DNA of 64,000 nucleotides, taken from NCBI GenBank assembly GCA_017447185.1, contig JAFSOC010000040.1, positions 1-64,000 on the forward strand. Direction: 5' to 3'. Source of the stretch: Clostridia bacterium (GTDB lineage: Bacteria; Bacillota; Clostridia; Christensenellales; Aristaeellaceae). Below the pieces are notes generated by a model that made no database searches, was not told where the DNA came from, and saw nothing but the letters and a program-made list of their open reading frames with translations. Position 1 is the stretch's first letter. Every line of letters starts with the position of its first letter. The translations under genes and the position numbers were made by a program. Below are positions 40,593-48,607 of the stretch, in pieces.

Positions 40593-42866
40593 ATGATGCA
40601 GACCCAGACAGATCTTGCCCAGCTGAAAGCCATCGCTTCCCGCCTGCGTGAAATGCGGGAGATCATGGGATGGACCGCGGAGGAAATGGCCGGAAAAACC
40701 GAGGTCACCCCGGAGGAATACCTGCTGTACGAAGCAGGCGAGGCGGATATGCCCTTCTCCTTCATCTACAAGGCCGCCCAGGCCTTCAACATGGAGCTGA
40801 CGGAACTGCTGGAAGGACACAACGCCTTCCTGTCCACCTATACGGTGACCCGCCGCGGCAAGGGCGAAACCACCGCGAAGGAGGAAGGCATCGCCATCTC
40901 GAACCTCGCCCCGAAGTTCCGGGACAAGGCGGCGGAGCCTTACTGGGTGCGCTATGAATATTCCGAAAAGCAGCAGAACGAGCCGATCCACACGACGACG
41001 CACCACGGCCAGGAATTTGACCTGGTCCTCTCCGGCAGCCTGAAGGTGCAGATCGGCGACCATACCGAAATCCTGCATGAAGGCGACAGCATCTACTACA
41101 ATTCCTCCCTGCCCCACGGCATGATCGCCGTGGACGGCAAGGACTGCGTCTTCCTGGCGATGATCCTGCCCGGCGAGGGCCCGCAGGTGGAAACTGCCGC
41201 CGTGACCGCGCCGAAAGCCGCGCGGTACGAGGGACACCTCGTCGCCGAGAAATTCATCGACGCGAAGGAAGACGACCAGGGACGGCTCCAGGCCATCTCC
41301 TTCCCGAACAAGGAAACCTTCAACTTCGGCTTTGACGTTGTGGACGAAATCGCCCGCCAGTATCCGGACAAGCTGGCCATGCTCTATGTGGACAAGCATC
41401 ACGAGGAGCGCCGCTTCACCTTCAAGGATGTCAAGGACGCTTCCAACCAGTGCGCCAACTACTTCACTTCCCTGGGCATCAAACGGGGCGACCGGGTGAT
41501 GCTGGTGCTCAAGCGGCATTACCAGTTCTGGTTCTGCATGGTGGCCCTGCACAAGCTGGGCGCCATCGCCATCCCCGCCACCAACCAGCTGAAGGAACAC
41601 GACTTTGAATACCGCTTCAACGCCGCCGGCGTGAAGGCGCTGATCTGCACCGCGGACGGGGATACCGCCGAGATCGCCGAGCGCGCGGCCGCCAGGTGTC
41701 CCTCCGTGGAAACGCTGATCATCGTCAACGGCACCCGGGAGGGCTGGCGCAGCCTGAACGACGAATACCCGCTGTTCACCCGCCGCTACCACCGTCCGGA
41801 GGATGCTTCCTGCGGCGACGATCCGGCCCTGATGTTCTTCACCTCCGGCACCACCGGAAACCCGAAGATGGCGCAGCATAAGCACACCTACGCCCTGGGC
41901 CATTATGTCACCGCCAAGTACTGGCACTGCTGCGAGCGCGACGGACTGCACTTCACCATCTCCGATACCGGCTGGGGCAAGTCCCTGTGGGGCAAGCTCT
42001 ACGGCCAGTGGCTGTGCGAAGGCGCGGTCTTCGTCTACGACTTTGACAGGTTTGACGCGGCGGACATCCTGCCGATGTTCAAAAAGTACAATATCACGAC
42101 CTTCTGCGCGCCGCCCACCATGCTCCGGATGTTCATCAAGGTGGACCTGGCCAACTACGACCTCAGTTCCATCCATCATATGACGACCGCCGGCGAAGCG
42201 CTGAACCCGGAAGTCTTCCGCCAGTTCGAAAAGGCCACCGGCCTCCAGATCATGGAAGGCTTCGGCCAGACGGAAACCACCCTGACCATCGGCAACCTGT
42301 TCGGCGGCGTGCCGAAAATCGGCTCCATGGGCAAGGCCAACCCGCAGTACGATGTGGACATCGTGGATCCGGACGGCAACCCTGTTGCCACCGGTGAAGT
42401 CGGCGAGATCGTGATTCACACGGACAAGTCCGTCCCCTGCGGCCTGTTCCGGGAATATTACCTGGACGAAGAAAAAACGAAGGACGCCTGGCACGACGGC
42501 CTGTACCACACGGGCGACACCGCCTGGCGGGATGAGGACGGCTATTTCTGGTATGTCAGCCGCATCGACGACGTGATCAAGTCCTCCGGCTACCGGATCG
42601 GGCCGTTCGAAATCGAAAGCGTCATCATGGAACTCCCCTACGTGCTGGAATGCGGCGTCTCCGCCGAGCCGGATGAAGTCCGCGGCCAGATCGTCAAGGC
42701 ATCCATTGTCCTGACCAGGGGAACGGAAGGCACCGAGGAGCTGAAAAAGGAAATCCAGCAGTATGTCAAGGAGCACACCGCTCCCTATAAATATCCGCGC
42801 AAGATCGTTTTCCGGGACGAGCTTCCGAAGACCATTTCCGGCAAGATCCAGCGCAATCTCCTCTGA
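40593..42866 (+). CDS. XRE-cupin domains fused to an AMP-forming acyl-CoA synthetase
   Basis: 757 residues. Residues 1-75: a helix-turn-helix of XRE type (LREMREIMGWTAEEMAGKTE). Residues about 110-185: a cupin (HGQEFDLVLSGSLKVQIGDH, LHEGDSIYYNSSLPHGMIAV). Residues about 215-757: an ANL adenylating enzyme with the P-loop MFFTSGTTGNPKM, GFGQTETT, the hinge YHTGDTAWRDEDGYFWYVSR, IDDVIKSSGYRIGPFEIES and the catalytic Lys in LPKTISGKIQR. The core resembles medium-chain (ACSM-like) acyl-CoA synthetases. AGGAGG lies six bases before the ATG. The gene stands alone behind the T-box and ends with a terminator. If the T-box senses tRNA-Ile, activation of 2-methylbutyrate for reductive carboxylation toward isoleucine is an attractive role, by inference. 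Confidence 0.88.
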   Translation: MMQTQTDLAQLKAIASRLREMREIMGWTAEEMAGKTEVTPEEYLLYEAGEADMPFSFIYKAAQAFNMELTELLEGHNAFLSTYTVTRRGKGETTAKEEGIAISNLAPKFRDKAAEPYWVRYEYSEKQQNEPIHTTTHHGQEFDLVLSGSLKVQIGDHTEILHEGDSIYYNSSLPHGMIAVDGKDCVFLAMILPGEGPQVETAAVTAPKAARYEGHLVAEKFIDAKEDDQGRLQAISFPNKETFNFGFDVVDEIARQYPDKLAMLYVDKHHEERRFTFKDVKDASNQCANYFTSLGIKRGDRVMLVLKRHYQFWFCMVALHKLGAIAIPATNQLKEHDFEYRFNAAGVKALICTADGDTAEIAERAAARCPSVETLIIVNGTREGWRSLNDEYPLFTRRYHRPEDASCGDDPALMFFTSGTTGNPKMAQHKHTYALGHYVTAKYWHCCERDGLHFTISDTGWGKSLWGKLYGQWLCEGAVFVYDFDRFDAADILPMFKKYNITTFCAPPTMLRMFIKVDLANYDLSSIHHMTTAGEALNPEVFRQFEKATGLQIMEGFGQTETTLTIGNLFGGVPKIGSMGKANPQYDVDIVDPDGNPVATGEVGEIVIHTDKSVPCGLFREYYLDEEKTKDAWHDGLYHTGDTAWRDEDGYFWYVSRIDDVIKSSGYRIGPFEIESVIMELPYVLECGVSAEPDEVRGQIVKASIVLTRGTEGTEELKKEIQQYVKEHTAPYKYPRKIVFRDELPKTISGKIQRNLL

Positions 42867-42880
42867 TCCGCTTTTCTGTG

Positions 42881-42910
42881 CGGAACGCTTGCGGCGTTCC
42901 GCGTTCTTTT
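42881..42910 (+). terminator. Terminator after the acyl-CoA synthetase gene
   Basis: CGGAACGC / TTGCG / GCGTTCCG hairpin followed by CGTTCTTTT. Confidence 0.8.
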
Positions 42911-42947
42911 GATATACTGACTGTATGATTCAGGAGGTGAACCCCCT

Positions 42948-44003
42948 ATGATTTCTGCAACACAGGCCCCTTCCCTCTGCAAAGCATATGAACCGTATTT
43001 CCGCGTCGGTGCCGCCCTCAGCAGCTGGCTGGTGAAAGATCCCGAGCTCGTGGAAATCGTATGCCGCCATTTCAATTCCATCACAGCGGACAACCAGATG
43101 AAGCCGGACAGCGTGCTGAACCTGGAAGGAACGCTGGCGCAGGGCGATCCCTGCCATGCCGCCACGGACTTCACACGGGTGGACGCGCTGCTTTCCTTCG
43201 CCCGGGACCATCAGCTGTCTGTACGCTATCATGTCCTGGCCTGGCACAACCAGACGCCTGTCTGGTTCTTTAAAAAGGACTGGGAGAACGACCGGGAGGC
43301 GCCTTTCGCGCCGAAGGAAGTGATCCTTGCCCGGCTGGAAAACTATATCCGGGATGTCATGCAGCATGTGAACACCTGCTTCCCCGGCGTGGTCTACACC
43401 TGGGATGTGGTGAACGAAGCGATTGAGCCGGACCAGGACGGTCCCGGCCTGTACCGGACCCGCAGCCCCTGGTTTACTGCTGCCGGACAGGATTTCCTGC
43501 CTGCCGCCTTCCGGGCTGCCCGCAGATACGCGGCGCCGGGACAGACGCTGTGCTACAACGACTATAATGCCTTTGAGCCCGTCAAGCGGGACGCCATCCT
43601 CGACGTGCTGAAAATGCTGAAGGCGGAAAACCTGGTGGACACGATGGGTATGCAGGGACATTATCTCCTGCCCCACCTGGATATCGCCGCCTGCGAGACT
43701 GCGGCCCGGGCCTATGCCGCCCTGGGGCTGAAGCTGCAGGTCACCGAGCTGGACATCCACTGCAACAGCGATGATGAAGCACATGTCGCCGCGCTGGCCG
43801 AAGCCTACCGTTCCTGGTTCGCCATGATCAAAAAGCTGGTGAAGGAAGGCATCCCGGTGGAAGCCGTTACCTTCTGGGGCGTAACGGACGCGGACAGCTG
43901 GCTGCCCGGTTTCCGCAAGGAGCCGAGCTATCCCCTCCTCATCACCGCGGACCGGAAAACCAAACCCGCCTTTGACGCTGTGCTCAGAGAAGCGGAACTG
44001 TAA
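42948..44003 (+). CDS. GH10 endo-beta-1,4-xylanase, cytoplasmic
   Basis: 351-residue TIM-barrel glycoside hydrolase of family 10. NSITADNQMKPDS, YHVLAWHNQTPVWFF, WDVVNEAIEP with the acid/base Glu157, and QVTELDIH with the nucleophile Glu267 are all in place, as is FWGVTDADSW. There is no signal peptide, so it probably cleaves imported short xylo-oligosaccharides inside the cell. GGAGGTGAACCCCC precedes the ATG. The next gene, a CE1-type esterase, starts 41 bases later and the two likely share a transcript. The class (endo-xylanase) is secure; the chain-length preference is inferred from the location. Confidence 0.93.
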   Translation: MISATQAPSLCKAYEPYFRVGAALSSWLVKDPELVEIVCRHFNSITADNQMKPDSVLNLEGTLAQGDPCHAATDFTRVDALLSFARDHQLSVRYHVLAWHNQTPVWFFKKDWENDREAPFAPKEVILARLENYIRDVMQHVNTCFPGVVYTWDVVNEAIEPDQDGPGLYRTRSPWFTAAGQDFLPAAFRAARRYAAPGQTLCYNDYNAFEPVKRDAILDVLKMLKAENLVDTMGMQGHYLLPHLDIAACETAARAYAALGLKLQVTELDIHCNSDDEAHVAALAEAYRSWFAMIKKLVKEGIPVEAVTFWGVTDADSWLPGFRKEPSYPLLITADRKTKPAFDAVLREAEL

Positions 44004-44044
44004 AACATATCAACCTGTCATAGATTGCTGAAAGGAGTTTCCCC

Positions 44045-44830
44045 ATGGCCAGACTGCAGATCGAATACTTCTCCAATGCCCTTCGCCGTTCAACCACCTT
44101 TGAAATGATCATCCCCAACGATTTCCCCGCGGGCGTTCCGTGGGAGGCCGGCAAAGCGCATTCCCGCCCCATGTCCACCCTGTTCCTCCTGCATGGCTAC
44201 ACCGGAAAAGCCGGCAACTGGGTGCCGGACGGCCTGCCGGAAAAGTATAACTTCGCTATCGTCATGCCCACGGCGGAAAACTCCTTCTACCTGAACGGGG
44301 AAGCCACCGGCACCGCTTACCAGACCATGGTGGGGGAAGAGCTGGTGAATTATGTCCGCAAGACCTTCCACCTGGCCAGCGGCCCGGAAAACACCTGCAT
44401 CGCCGGCCTGTCCATGGGCGGTTTCGGCGCGCTGCATACCGGCCTCGCCTATCCGGAGACCTTCGGCAAAATCGGCGCCCTCTCCTCCGCGCTCATCGTG
44501 CATGAAGTCGCGACCATGAAGCCCGGCGGCGGCAACGCCGTCGCGAACTACGCCTACTACCGGGCCTGCTTCGGGGATCTGGAAACCGTCCTGGAGCGGG
44601 ATGCAAACCCCGAAGTCCTCGCCCGCAAACTGAAAGCCTCCGGCGCGAAGATTCCGGAGATCTATATGTGCTGCGGCACGGAGGACTTCCTCCTGCAGAA
44701 CAACCGCCAGATGCACAGCTTCCTCGAGGCGGAAGGCATTCCGCACGAATATCACGAAAGCAAGGGCACCCATGATATGGTCTTCTGGCGCGAATATATC
44801 GCGAAGATCGTGGAATGGATGTTCGCCTGA
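44045..44830 (+). CDS. Alpha/beta-hydrolase esterase of the esterase D/CE1 type
   Basis: 261 residues. The nucleophile elbow is GLSMGGFGAL (Ser123), the acid is probably Asp214 in CGTEDFLLQN and the base His243 in GTHDMVFW; the oxyanion-hole region is FLLHGYTGKAGNW. This is the tributyrin/feruloyl/acetyl-xylan esterase group. No signal peptide is present. GAAAGGAG lies seven bases upstream. With the xylanase it would strip acetyl or feruloyl groups from xylo-oligosaccharides in the cytoplasm. It converges with the YolD-like gene, whose stop is six bases away. Confidence 0.87.
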   Translation: MARLQIEYFSNALRRSTTFEMIIPNDFPAGVPWEAGKAHSRPMSTLFLLHGYTGKAGNWVPDGLPEKYNFAIVMPTAENSFYLNGEATGTAYQTMVGEELVNYVRKTFHLASGPENTCIAGLSMGGFGALHTGLAYPETFGKIGALSSALIVHEVATMKPGGGNAVANYAYYRACFGDLETVLERDANPEVLARKLKASGAKIPEIYMCCGTEDFLLQNNRQMHSFLEAEGIPHEYHESKGTHDMVFWREYIAKIVEWMFA

Positions 44831-44835
44831 GGTCC

Positions 44836-45102
44836 TTACGGATCTTCCCAGGGCATACAGATATTCTCCTCTGTTTTTTCCAGAGCCGTCTCCTCACGGA
44901 GGCGGTTTTTCTGTCCGATCAGGTCCGAAAAACCGTCCAGCGCGTCAAAGGGCGCAAAAATCTTGGCCCGGTGTCCCCGGTCCATGGGCGGATGCTTCGG
45001 ATCGTCCTCCCGGCGTGCCGGCCGTCCCCGCATCAGTACCCGCAGGTACGGAAAAGAGCGGTCGATCCGCCGCAGATCCCAGTTGGATTCAGCCTTCCGC
45101 AC
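44836..45102 (-). CDS. YolD-like small protein linked to Y-family polymerase
   Basis: 88 residues from a GTG start (45102) with AAGGAGG seven bases upstream. The core DRGHRAKIFAPFDALDGFSD matches the YolD-like motif RAKIFxPFDALxGF. These small proteins are encoded directly beside UvrX/UmuC-type Y-family polymerases in Firmicutes and are thought to act with them in SOS mutagenesis. It is the last gene of the S24 repressor-polymerase-YolD operon, 17 bases after the polymerase stop. Confidence 0.78.
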   Translation of the reverse strand: MRKAESNWDLRRIDRSFPYLRVLMRGRPARREDDPKHPPMDRGHRAKIFAPFDALDGFSDLIGQKNRLREETALEKTEENICMPWEDP

Positions 45103-45119
45103 CGTCCCGCCTCCTTACG

Positions 45120-46511
45120 CTATGCCCTGTGTCCGCCTATTTGTTTATTTCTTTCCATCGCTGTGGCGCCGTCCAGCATATTCATCCCGCGCACCAGCAG
45201 ATTGCTTCCAAACCGGCCCCGCACTTCCAGCATCGCTTCTTGCATGCGGAATTCCCGGTCCTGGGCATCAGGATCCGAGAACATATCCATCTGCAGGGCG
45301 CAGCCTTCCTCCCGGGGATCCGTCAGCGCCAGCCCGAGCCGGCGCACCAGCAGTCCCGGATCCACCTTTTCCCGGAAGGCCCGGTCCAGTGCCTCCAGGA
45401 TCACCGTGCGGCTGTTCGTCTCCGGCCGGAAGCGCACCGTTCCGCCCACGTGCACCGGATGCAGCCGCCCGTAAAAATCCAGGCATACCGGCCCCGTATA
45501 TCCCGGGTTCTCCTCCAGGCTGGCCGGATCAAAGCTGATCCACCACATTGCCGCGGGAATCCGCATCCGCTTCTCCACCAGTTTGATCACCGCCTGCTCC
45601 GCCATTTCCCGGAACACCAGCAGCGATTCCTCAAACCGGTACGGCCGGGGCAGCACCTGCCCGGTGGAAAAGCTGCGCGCGGACGGCCGGTACGACTTGA
45701 TATCGCTCATCCCCACGGGTTCCACGCCCCAGGCGTGATCCATCAGGATCTCCGCGTTCACCCCGAACAGGCGGTACAGCCCTTCCGGGTTTGCCACGGC
45801 CATGGCCGCAACATCCCCCATAGTCTGCATGCCATGGGTCATCAGGCGGCGCGCCGTCCCCGGCCCTACCTGCCAGAAATCCGTCAGCGGCCGGTGTTCC
45901 CACAGAAGGAGCCGGTAATCCTCCTCCCCCAGTTCCGCGATGCGCACGCCGTCCCGGTCCGGCTTCGCCTTTTTGGCCACAATATCCATGCCCACCTTGG
46001 CCAGGTACAGGTTCGTCCCGATGCCGGCCGTCGCGGTGATTCCCGTCTCCGCCAGCACGGCGCGGATCAGCCGCATCGCCAGAAAATGCGCCGGAGAAAC
46101 TCCGGCGCGTTCCGCCTCCGCCCGGCACAGGTGAAGGTAAGGCGTCAGATCAATGAAACATTCATCAATGGAATAAACGTGGATATCCTTTTCCGACAGG
46201 AATTTCCGGTAGATTTCGTAGGCTCTCGCGGATACCCGCAGGTATTCCGCCATCCGCGGCGGTGCCACAATGTATTCCACCTTCGTTTTGTGCGCCGCTT
46301 CATACAACCGGATGGCCTGTTTCGCCTCGAACAGGCGGGGACGGGATGAGACCCCCTTTGCCTTGAGCGACGGGGAAACCGCCAGGCAGATCGTCTTGTC
46401 TGTCCGGCTTTCATCTGCCACCAGCAGGTTTGCCTCCAGCGGGTTCAGGTTCCGGGCCACGCATTCCACCGAGGCATAGAAGGACTTCAGGTCGATGCAA
46501 AGATACTGCAC
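45120..46511 (-). CDS. Y-family DNA polymerase (UvrX/UmuC-like)
   Basis: 463-residue translesion polymerase. The metal-binding sites are CIDLKSFYASVE near the N-terminus and YSIDECFIDL in the palm; GIGTNLYLAKVGMD and the HhH segment TDFWQVGPGTARRL follow, then the little-finger domain. The start is GTG 46511 with AAGGGGG seven bases upstream; the upstream repressor gene ends 13 bases before. The grouping with a LexA-like repressor and YolD marks it as damage-inducible and error-prone. No clear beta-clamp motif was assigned, although QMDMFSD near the C-terminus is a plausible clamp-binding peptide. Confidence 0.9.
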   Translation of the reverse strand: MQYLCIDLKSFYASVECVARNLNPLEANLLVADESRTDKTICLAVSPSLKAKGVSSRPRLFEAKQAIRLYEAAHKTKVEYIVAPPRMAEYLRVSARAYEIYRKFLSEKDIHVYSIDECFIDLTPYLHLCRAEAERAGVSPAHFLAMRLIRAVLAETGITATAGIGTNLYLAKVGMDIVAKKAKPDRDGVRIAELGEEDYRLLLWEHRPLTDFWQVGPGTARRLMTHGMQTMGDVAAMAVANPEGLYRLFGVNAEILMDHAWGVEPVGMSDIKSYRPSARSFSTGQVLPRPYRFEESLLVFREMAEQAVIKLVEKRMRIPAAMWWISFDPASLEENPGYTGPVCLDFYGRLHPVHVGGTVRFRPETNSRTVILEALDRAFREKVDPGLLVRRLGLALTDPREEGCALQMDMFSDPDAQDREFRMQEAMLEVRGRFGSNLLVRGMNMLDGATAMERNKQIGGHRA

Positions 46512-46523
46512 GGGATTGCCCCC

Positions 46524-47276
46524 TTATGCATTCAGTACCCTGCCGACGATCCGGAAGTCCGTCCCGGAGGTGATCACCTTCGGATCATATGCGGTGTTGC
46601 AGGAAACCAGTACCGGCTGGAGATGACGGATCCCTTCACTGTCCGTAAAATTCTCCGCCTCGTCCCCCTCCGGCTCCTGCTCGGCGTACACCTTGATATA
46701 TCCTTCCCCGTCCACTACAAACAGGCCTACCTCCCCGGGGAGCAGCCGGCTGCATTCCTCCACCCAGGCATACTGTCCGTCATGCAGGACCGGCTCCATA
46801 CTGTCCCCGCTGACGCGGACGGCAAAGGAAGCGCCCGCCGGCACCGAGGAAGCCGGGAAAGTCTGGCTTTCAAACAGGTTGTTGTCCAGCGCCTCGCCGA
46901 ATCCGGCCGAGGCCGGGAGCGTGCTGACCTTCATCGCCACCACAGGCTCCCTGTGCATCGGGCGGCTGCGGTACGCCGGCTGGCTTTCCAGGTAGCCCCG
47001 GTAGCCTGCCAGCATCTTCCGCCCTTCCTCGTTCAGCTTTTCCTCCTCGCCGAAGAGCGGAATCCGCAGCGCGTCGCACACCGCCGCCAGCTGATAGGCG
47101 CTGGGAACGGAATCTCCCTTTTCCCATTTGCTGACCGCTGCCGTCTGTACCCGGACGCCGCGGAGCGCGAGCGCTTCCGCCAGCTCACCCTGTGTCAGCC
47201 GCAGGGACCTGCGCGCCTGCGTCAGCCGCGCGCCGATCTCGTTCCGCTCCCGTGCCTTTTCCGCGTCGTACCGCAT
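46524..47276 (-). CDS. LexA-like self-cleaving repressor (XRE HTH plus S24 peptidase)
   Basis: 250 residues. The N-terminal HTH (LTQARRSLRLTQGELAEALA, QTAAVSKWEKGDSVPSAY) binds DNA; the C-terminal S24 domain has the Ala-Gly cleavage site in LPASAGFGE, the nucleophile Ser in VSGDSMEPVL and the general-base Lys in GEGYIKVY. RecA-stimulated self-cleavage would open the polymerase operon after DNA damage. GGAGGGACAGGG precedes ATG 47276. A strong promoter and a long inverted repeat lie upstream, fitting autorepression (HdiR/CI-like type). Confidence 0.9.
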   Translation of the reverse strand: MRYDAEKARERNEIGARLTQARRSLRLTQGELAEALALRGVRVQTAAVSKWEKGDSVPSAYQLAAVCDALRIPLFGEEEKLNEEGRKMLAGYRGYLESQPAYRSRPMHREPVVAMKVSTLPASAGFGEALDNNLFESQTFPASSVPAGASFAVRVSGDSMEPVLHDGQYAWVEECSRLLPGEVGLFVVDGEGYIKVYAEQEPEGDEAENFTDSEGIRHLQPVLVSCNTAYDPKVITSGTDFRIVGRVLNA

Positions 47277-47311
47277 CCCTGTCCCTCCGTATATCCGCTT
47301 TCTTTGTCTGG

Positions 47312-47341
47312 AGTATAATCCCCGGAAAACGGATTTGTCAA
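47312..47341 (-). promoter_or_regulatory. Promoter of the repressor-polymerase operon
   Basis: On the minus strand TTGACA (47336-47341), 18-base spacer, TATACT (47312-47317). Confidence 0.72.
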
Positions 47342-47342
47342 T

Positions 47343-47371
47343 AAAAAATTATCCTGTAAGGATAATTTTTT
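47343..47371. promoter_or_regulatory. Inverted repeat next to the -35 box, candidate operator
   Basis: AAAAAATTATCC / TGTAA / GGATAATTTTTT, 12-base perfect arms, ending one base from the -35 box. The core TTATCC-N5-GGATAA fits a dimeric HTH repressor. As RNA it would also be a weak, A/U-rich hairpin with a U-tail in both directions, so it could double as terminator for the oxidoreductase genes on its right. Confidence 0.6.
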
Positions 47372-47422
47372 ATCAATTTTATCTTATTCGGATATTTTCA
47401 GAAGGAAAGGGTTATCTTCCGT

Positions 47423-48604
47423 TCAGTGCATTCGCCGGCCGCTGCGGCTGTGGTCCGTATCGTAGGTGATGTCTTCGGTTTTATGTGTCCCGGAAGCGGC
47501 AATCCGGCGCTCCAGCTCCCGGTTGAACGCCTCAGGGGACACGGGAATCCCGACCCGCCCGCCGGTCCATCCGGACAGGTGAATGGCATTGGAAAGCTGC
47601 AGCGCGCGAAGCCCGTCCTCCGCCCCGGCCACCGGTTTTTCCCCGCGCAGCAGGTGCGCCGCGAAAGCGTTGATCACGCCCGCGTGCTGCGGATTCTCCC
47701 CGTCGGTTTCCAGCAGGGATTCCCGGATCTCTTCCCGGTACCACGGATCATCGCTGCTGAAACAGATCTCCCGCTCATTCGCCCCCAGGCGCCAGACCTT
47801 CACCTGACCGTTCTCGCAGACGATCTTTCCGCGTTCGCAGTCAATTTCCAGCCGGTTGGTTCCGGGCAGGTCCCCGGTGGACGCCACAAAAACGCCTGTC
47901 GCCCCCTCCGGGAACTCCAGGAAGGCCGTTACGTCGTCCTCCACCTCAATATGGTGCCATTTTCCCTCCAGGCACCGGGCCGTCACCGCGCAGGGCATCC
48001 CGCACAGCCAGATCAGCAGGTCCAGCTGATGAGGGCACTGGTTCAGCAGCACGCCGCCGCCTTCCCCTGCCCAGGTGGCCCGCCAGCTTCCGGAATCGTA
48101 GTAGCGTTGCGTCCGGTACCAGTCGGTAATGATCCAGTTCATCCGCTTCATGGCGCCCATTTCGCCGCTGTCCAGCAGTTCTTTCACCGCCCGGTACATG
48201 CAGTTGGTGCGCTGGTTGAACATGAAGGTCAGGGTTTTCCTGGCCTTCTCCGCCGCGCGGATCATCTTTTCCGCCCGGTCCGCCTGCACCGCCGCCGGCT
48301 TTTCGCACAGCACATGCAGGCCCGCCTCCAGCGCAGCCACCGCCAGCGGTTCATGCTGAAAATGCGGCACGGCAATCAGCACCGCGTCGCAGCGGCCGGA
48401 AGCGATCAGCTCCCGGCCATCTGTATAAATGCTTACATTTTCAGGCAGGTTCCCGCGGGCCCACTCCCGGCGCTCCTGCCGCAGGTCCGCCACGGCGCAC
48501 AGTTCTGTCTCCGGGCATGCTCCGCCCAGGATCAGCCGGCAGTGTTCGCTGCCCATGTTGCCGATACCGATGATGCCCAGACGGACCTTTGTTCCCTGTA
48601 TCAT
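47423..48604 (-). CDS. Gfo/Idh/MocA-family oxidoreductase (1 of 3)
   Basis: 393 residues. N-terminal Rossmann loop LGIIGIGNMGSEHC, the family motif CEKPAA with the catalytic-site Lys, and a C-terminal alpha/beta domain with NQCPHQLDLLIWLCG, whose His is the usual catalytic one. These enzymes oxidise or epimerise sugars and inositols with NAD(P). A His/Arg-rich tail (DTDHSRSGRRMH) ends the chain. CGGAGAA precedes ATG 48604. It is the last of three such genes in a row, three bases after the previous one, so all three probably act on one sugar route. Confidence 0.87.
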   Translation of the reverse strand: MIQGTKVRLGIIGIGNMGSEHCRLILGGACPETELCAVADLRQERREWARGNLPENVSIYTDGRELIASGRCDAVLIAVPHFQHEPLAVAALEAGLHVLCEKPAAVQADRAEKMIRAAEKARKTLTFMFNQRTNCMYRAVKELLDSGEMGAMKRMNWIITDWYRTQRYYDSGSWRATWAGEGGGVLLNQCPHQLDLLIWLCGMPCAVTARCLEGKWHHIEVEDDVTAFLEFPEGATGVFVASTGDLPGTNRLEIDCERGKIVCENGQVKVWRLGANEREICFSSDDPWYREEIRESLLETDGENPQHAGVINAFAAHLLRGEKPVAGAEDGLRALQLSNAIHLSGWTGGRVGIPVSPEAFNRELERRIAASGTHKTEDITYDTDHSRSGRRMH

Positions 48605-48607
48605 GGT

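Noticed and set aside
40554..42776. 740-codon open frame opposite the acyl-CoA synthetase gene
   Set aside because: Antisense shadow caused by high third-position GC; the plus-strand protein carries all ANL motifs and a perfect ribosome binding site.
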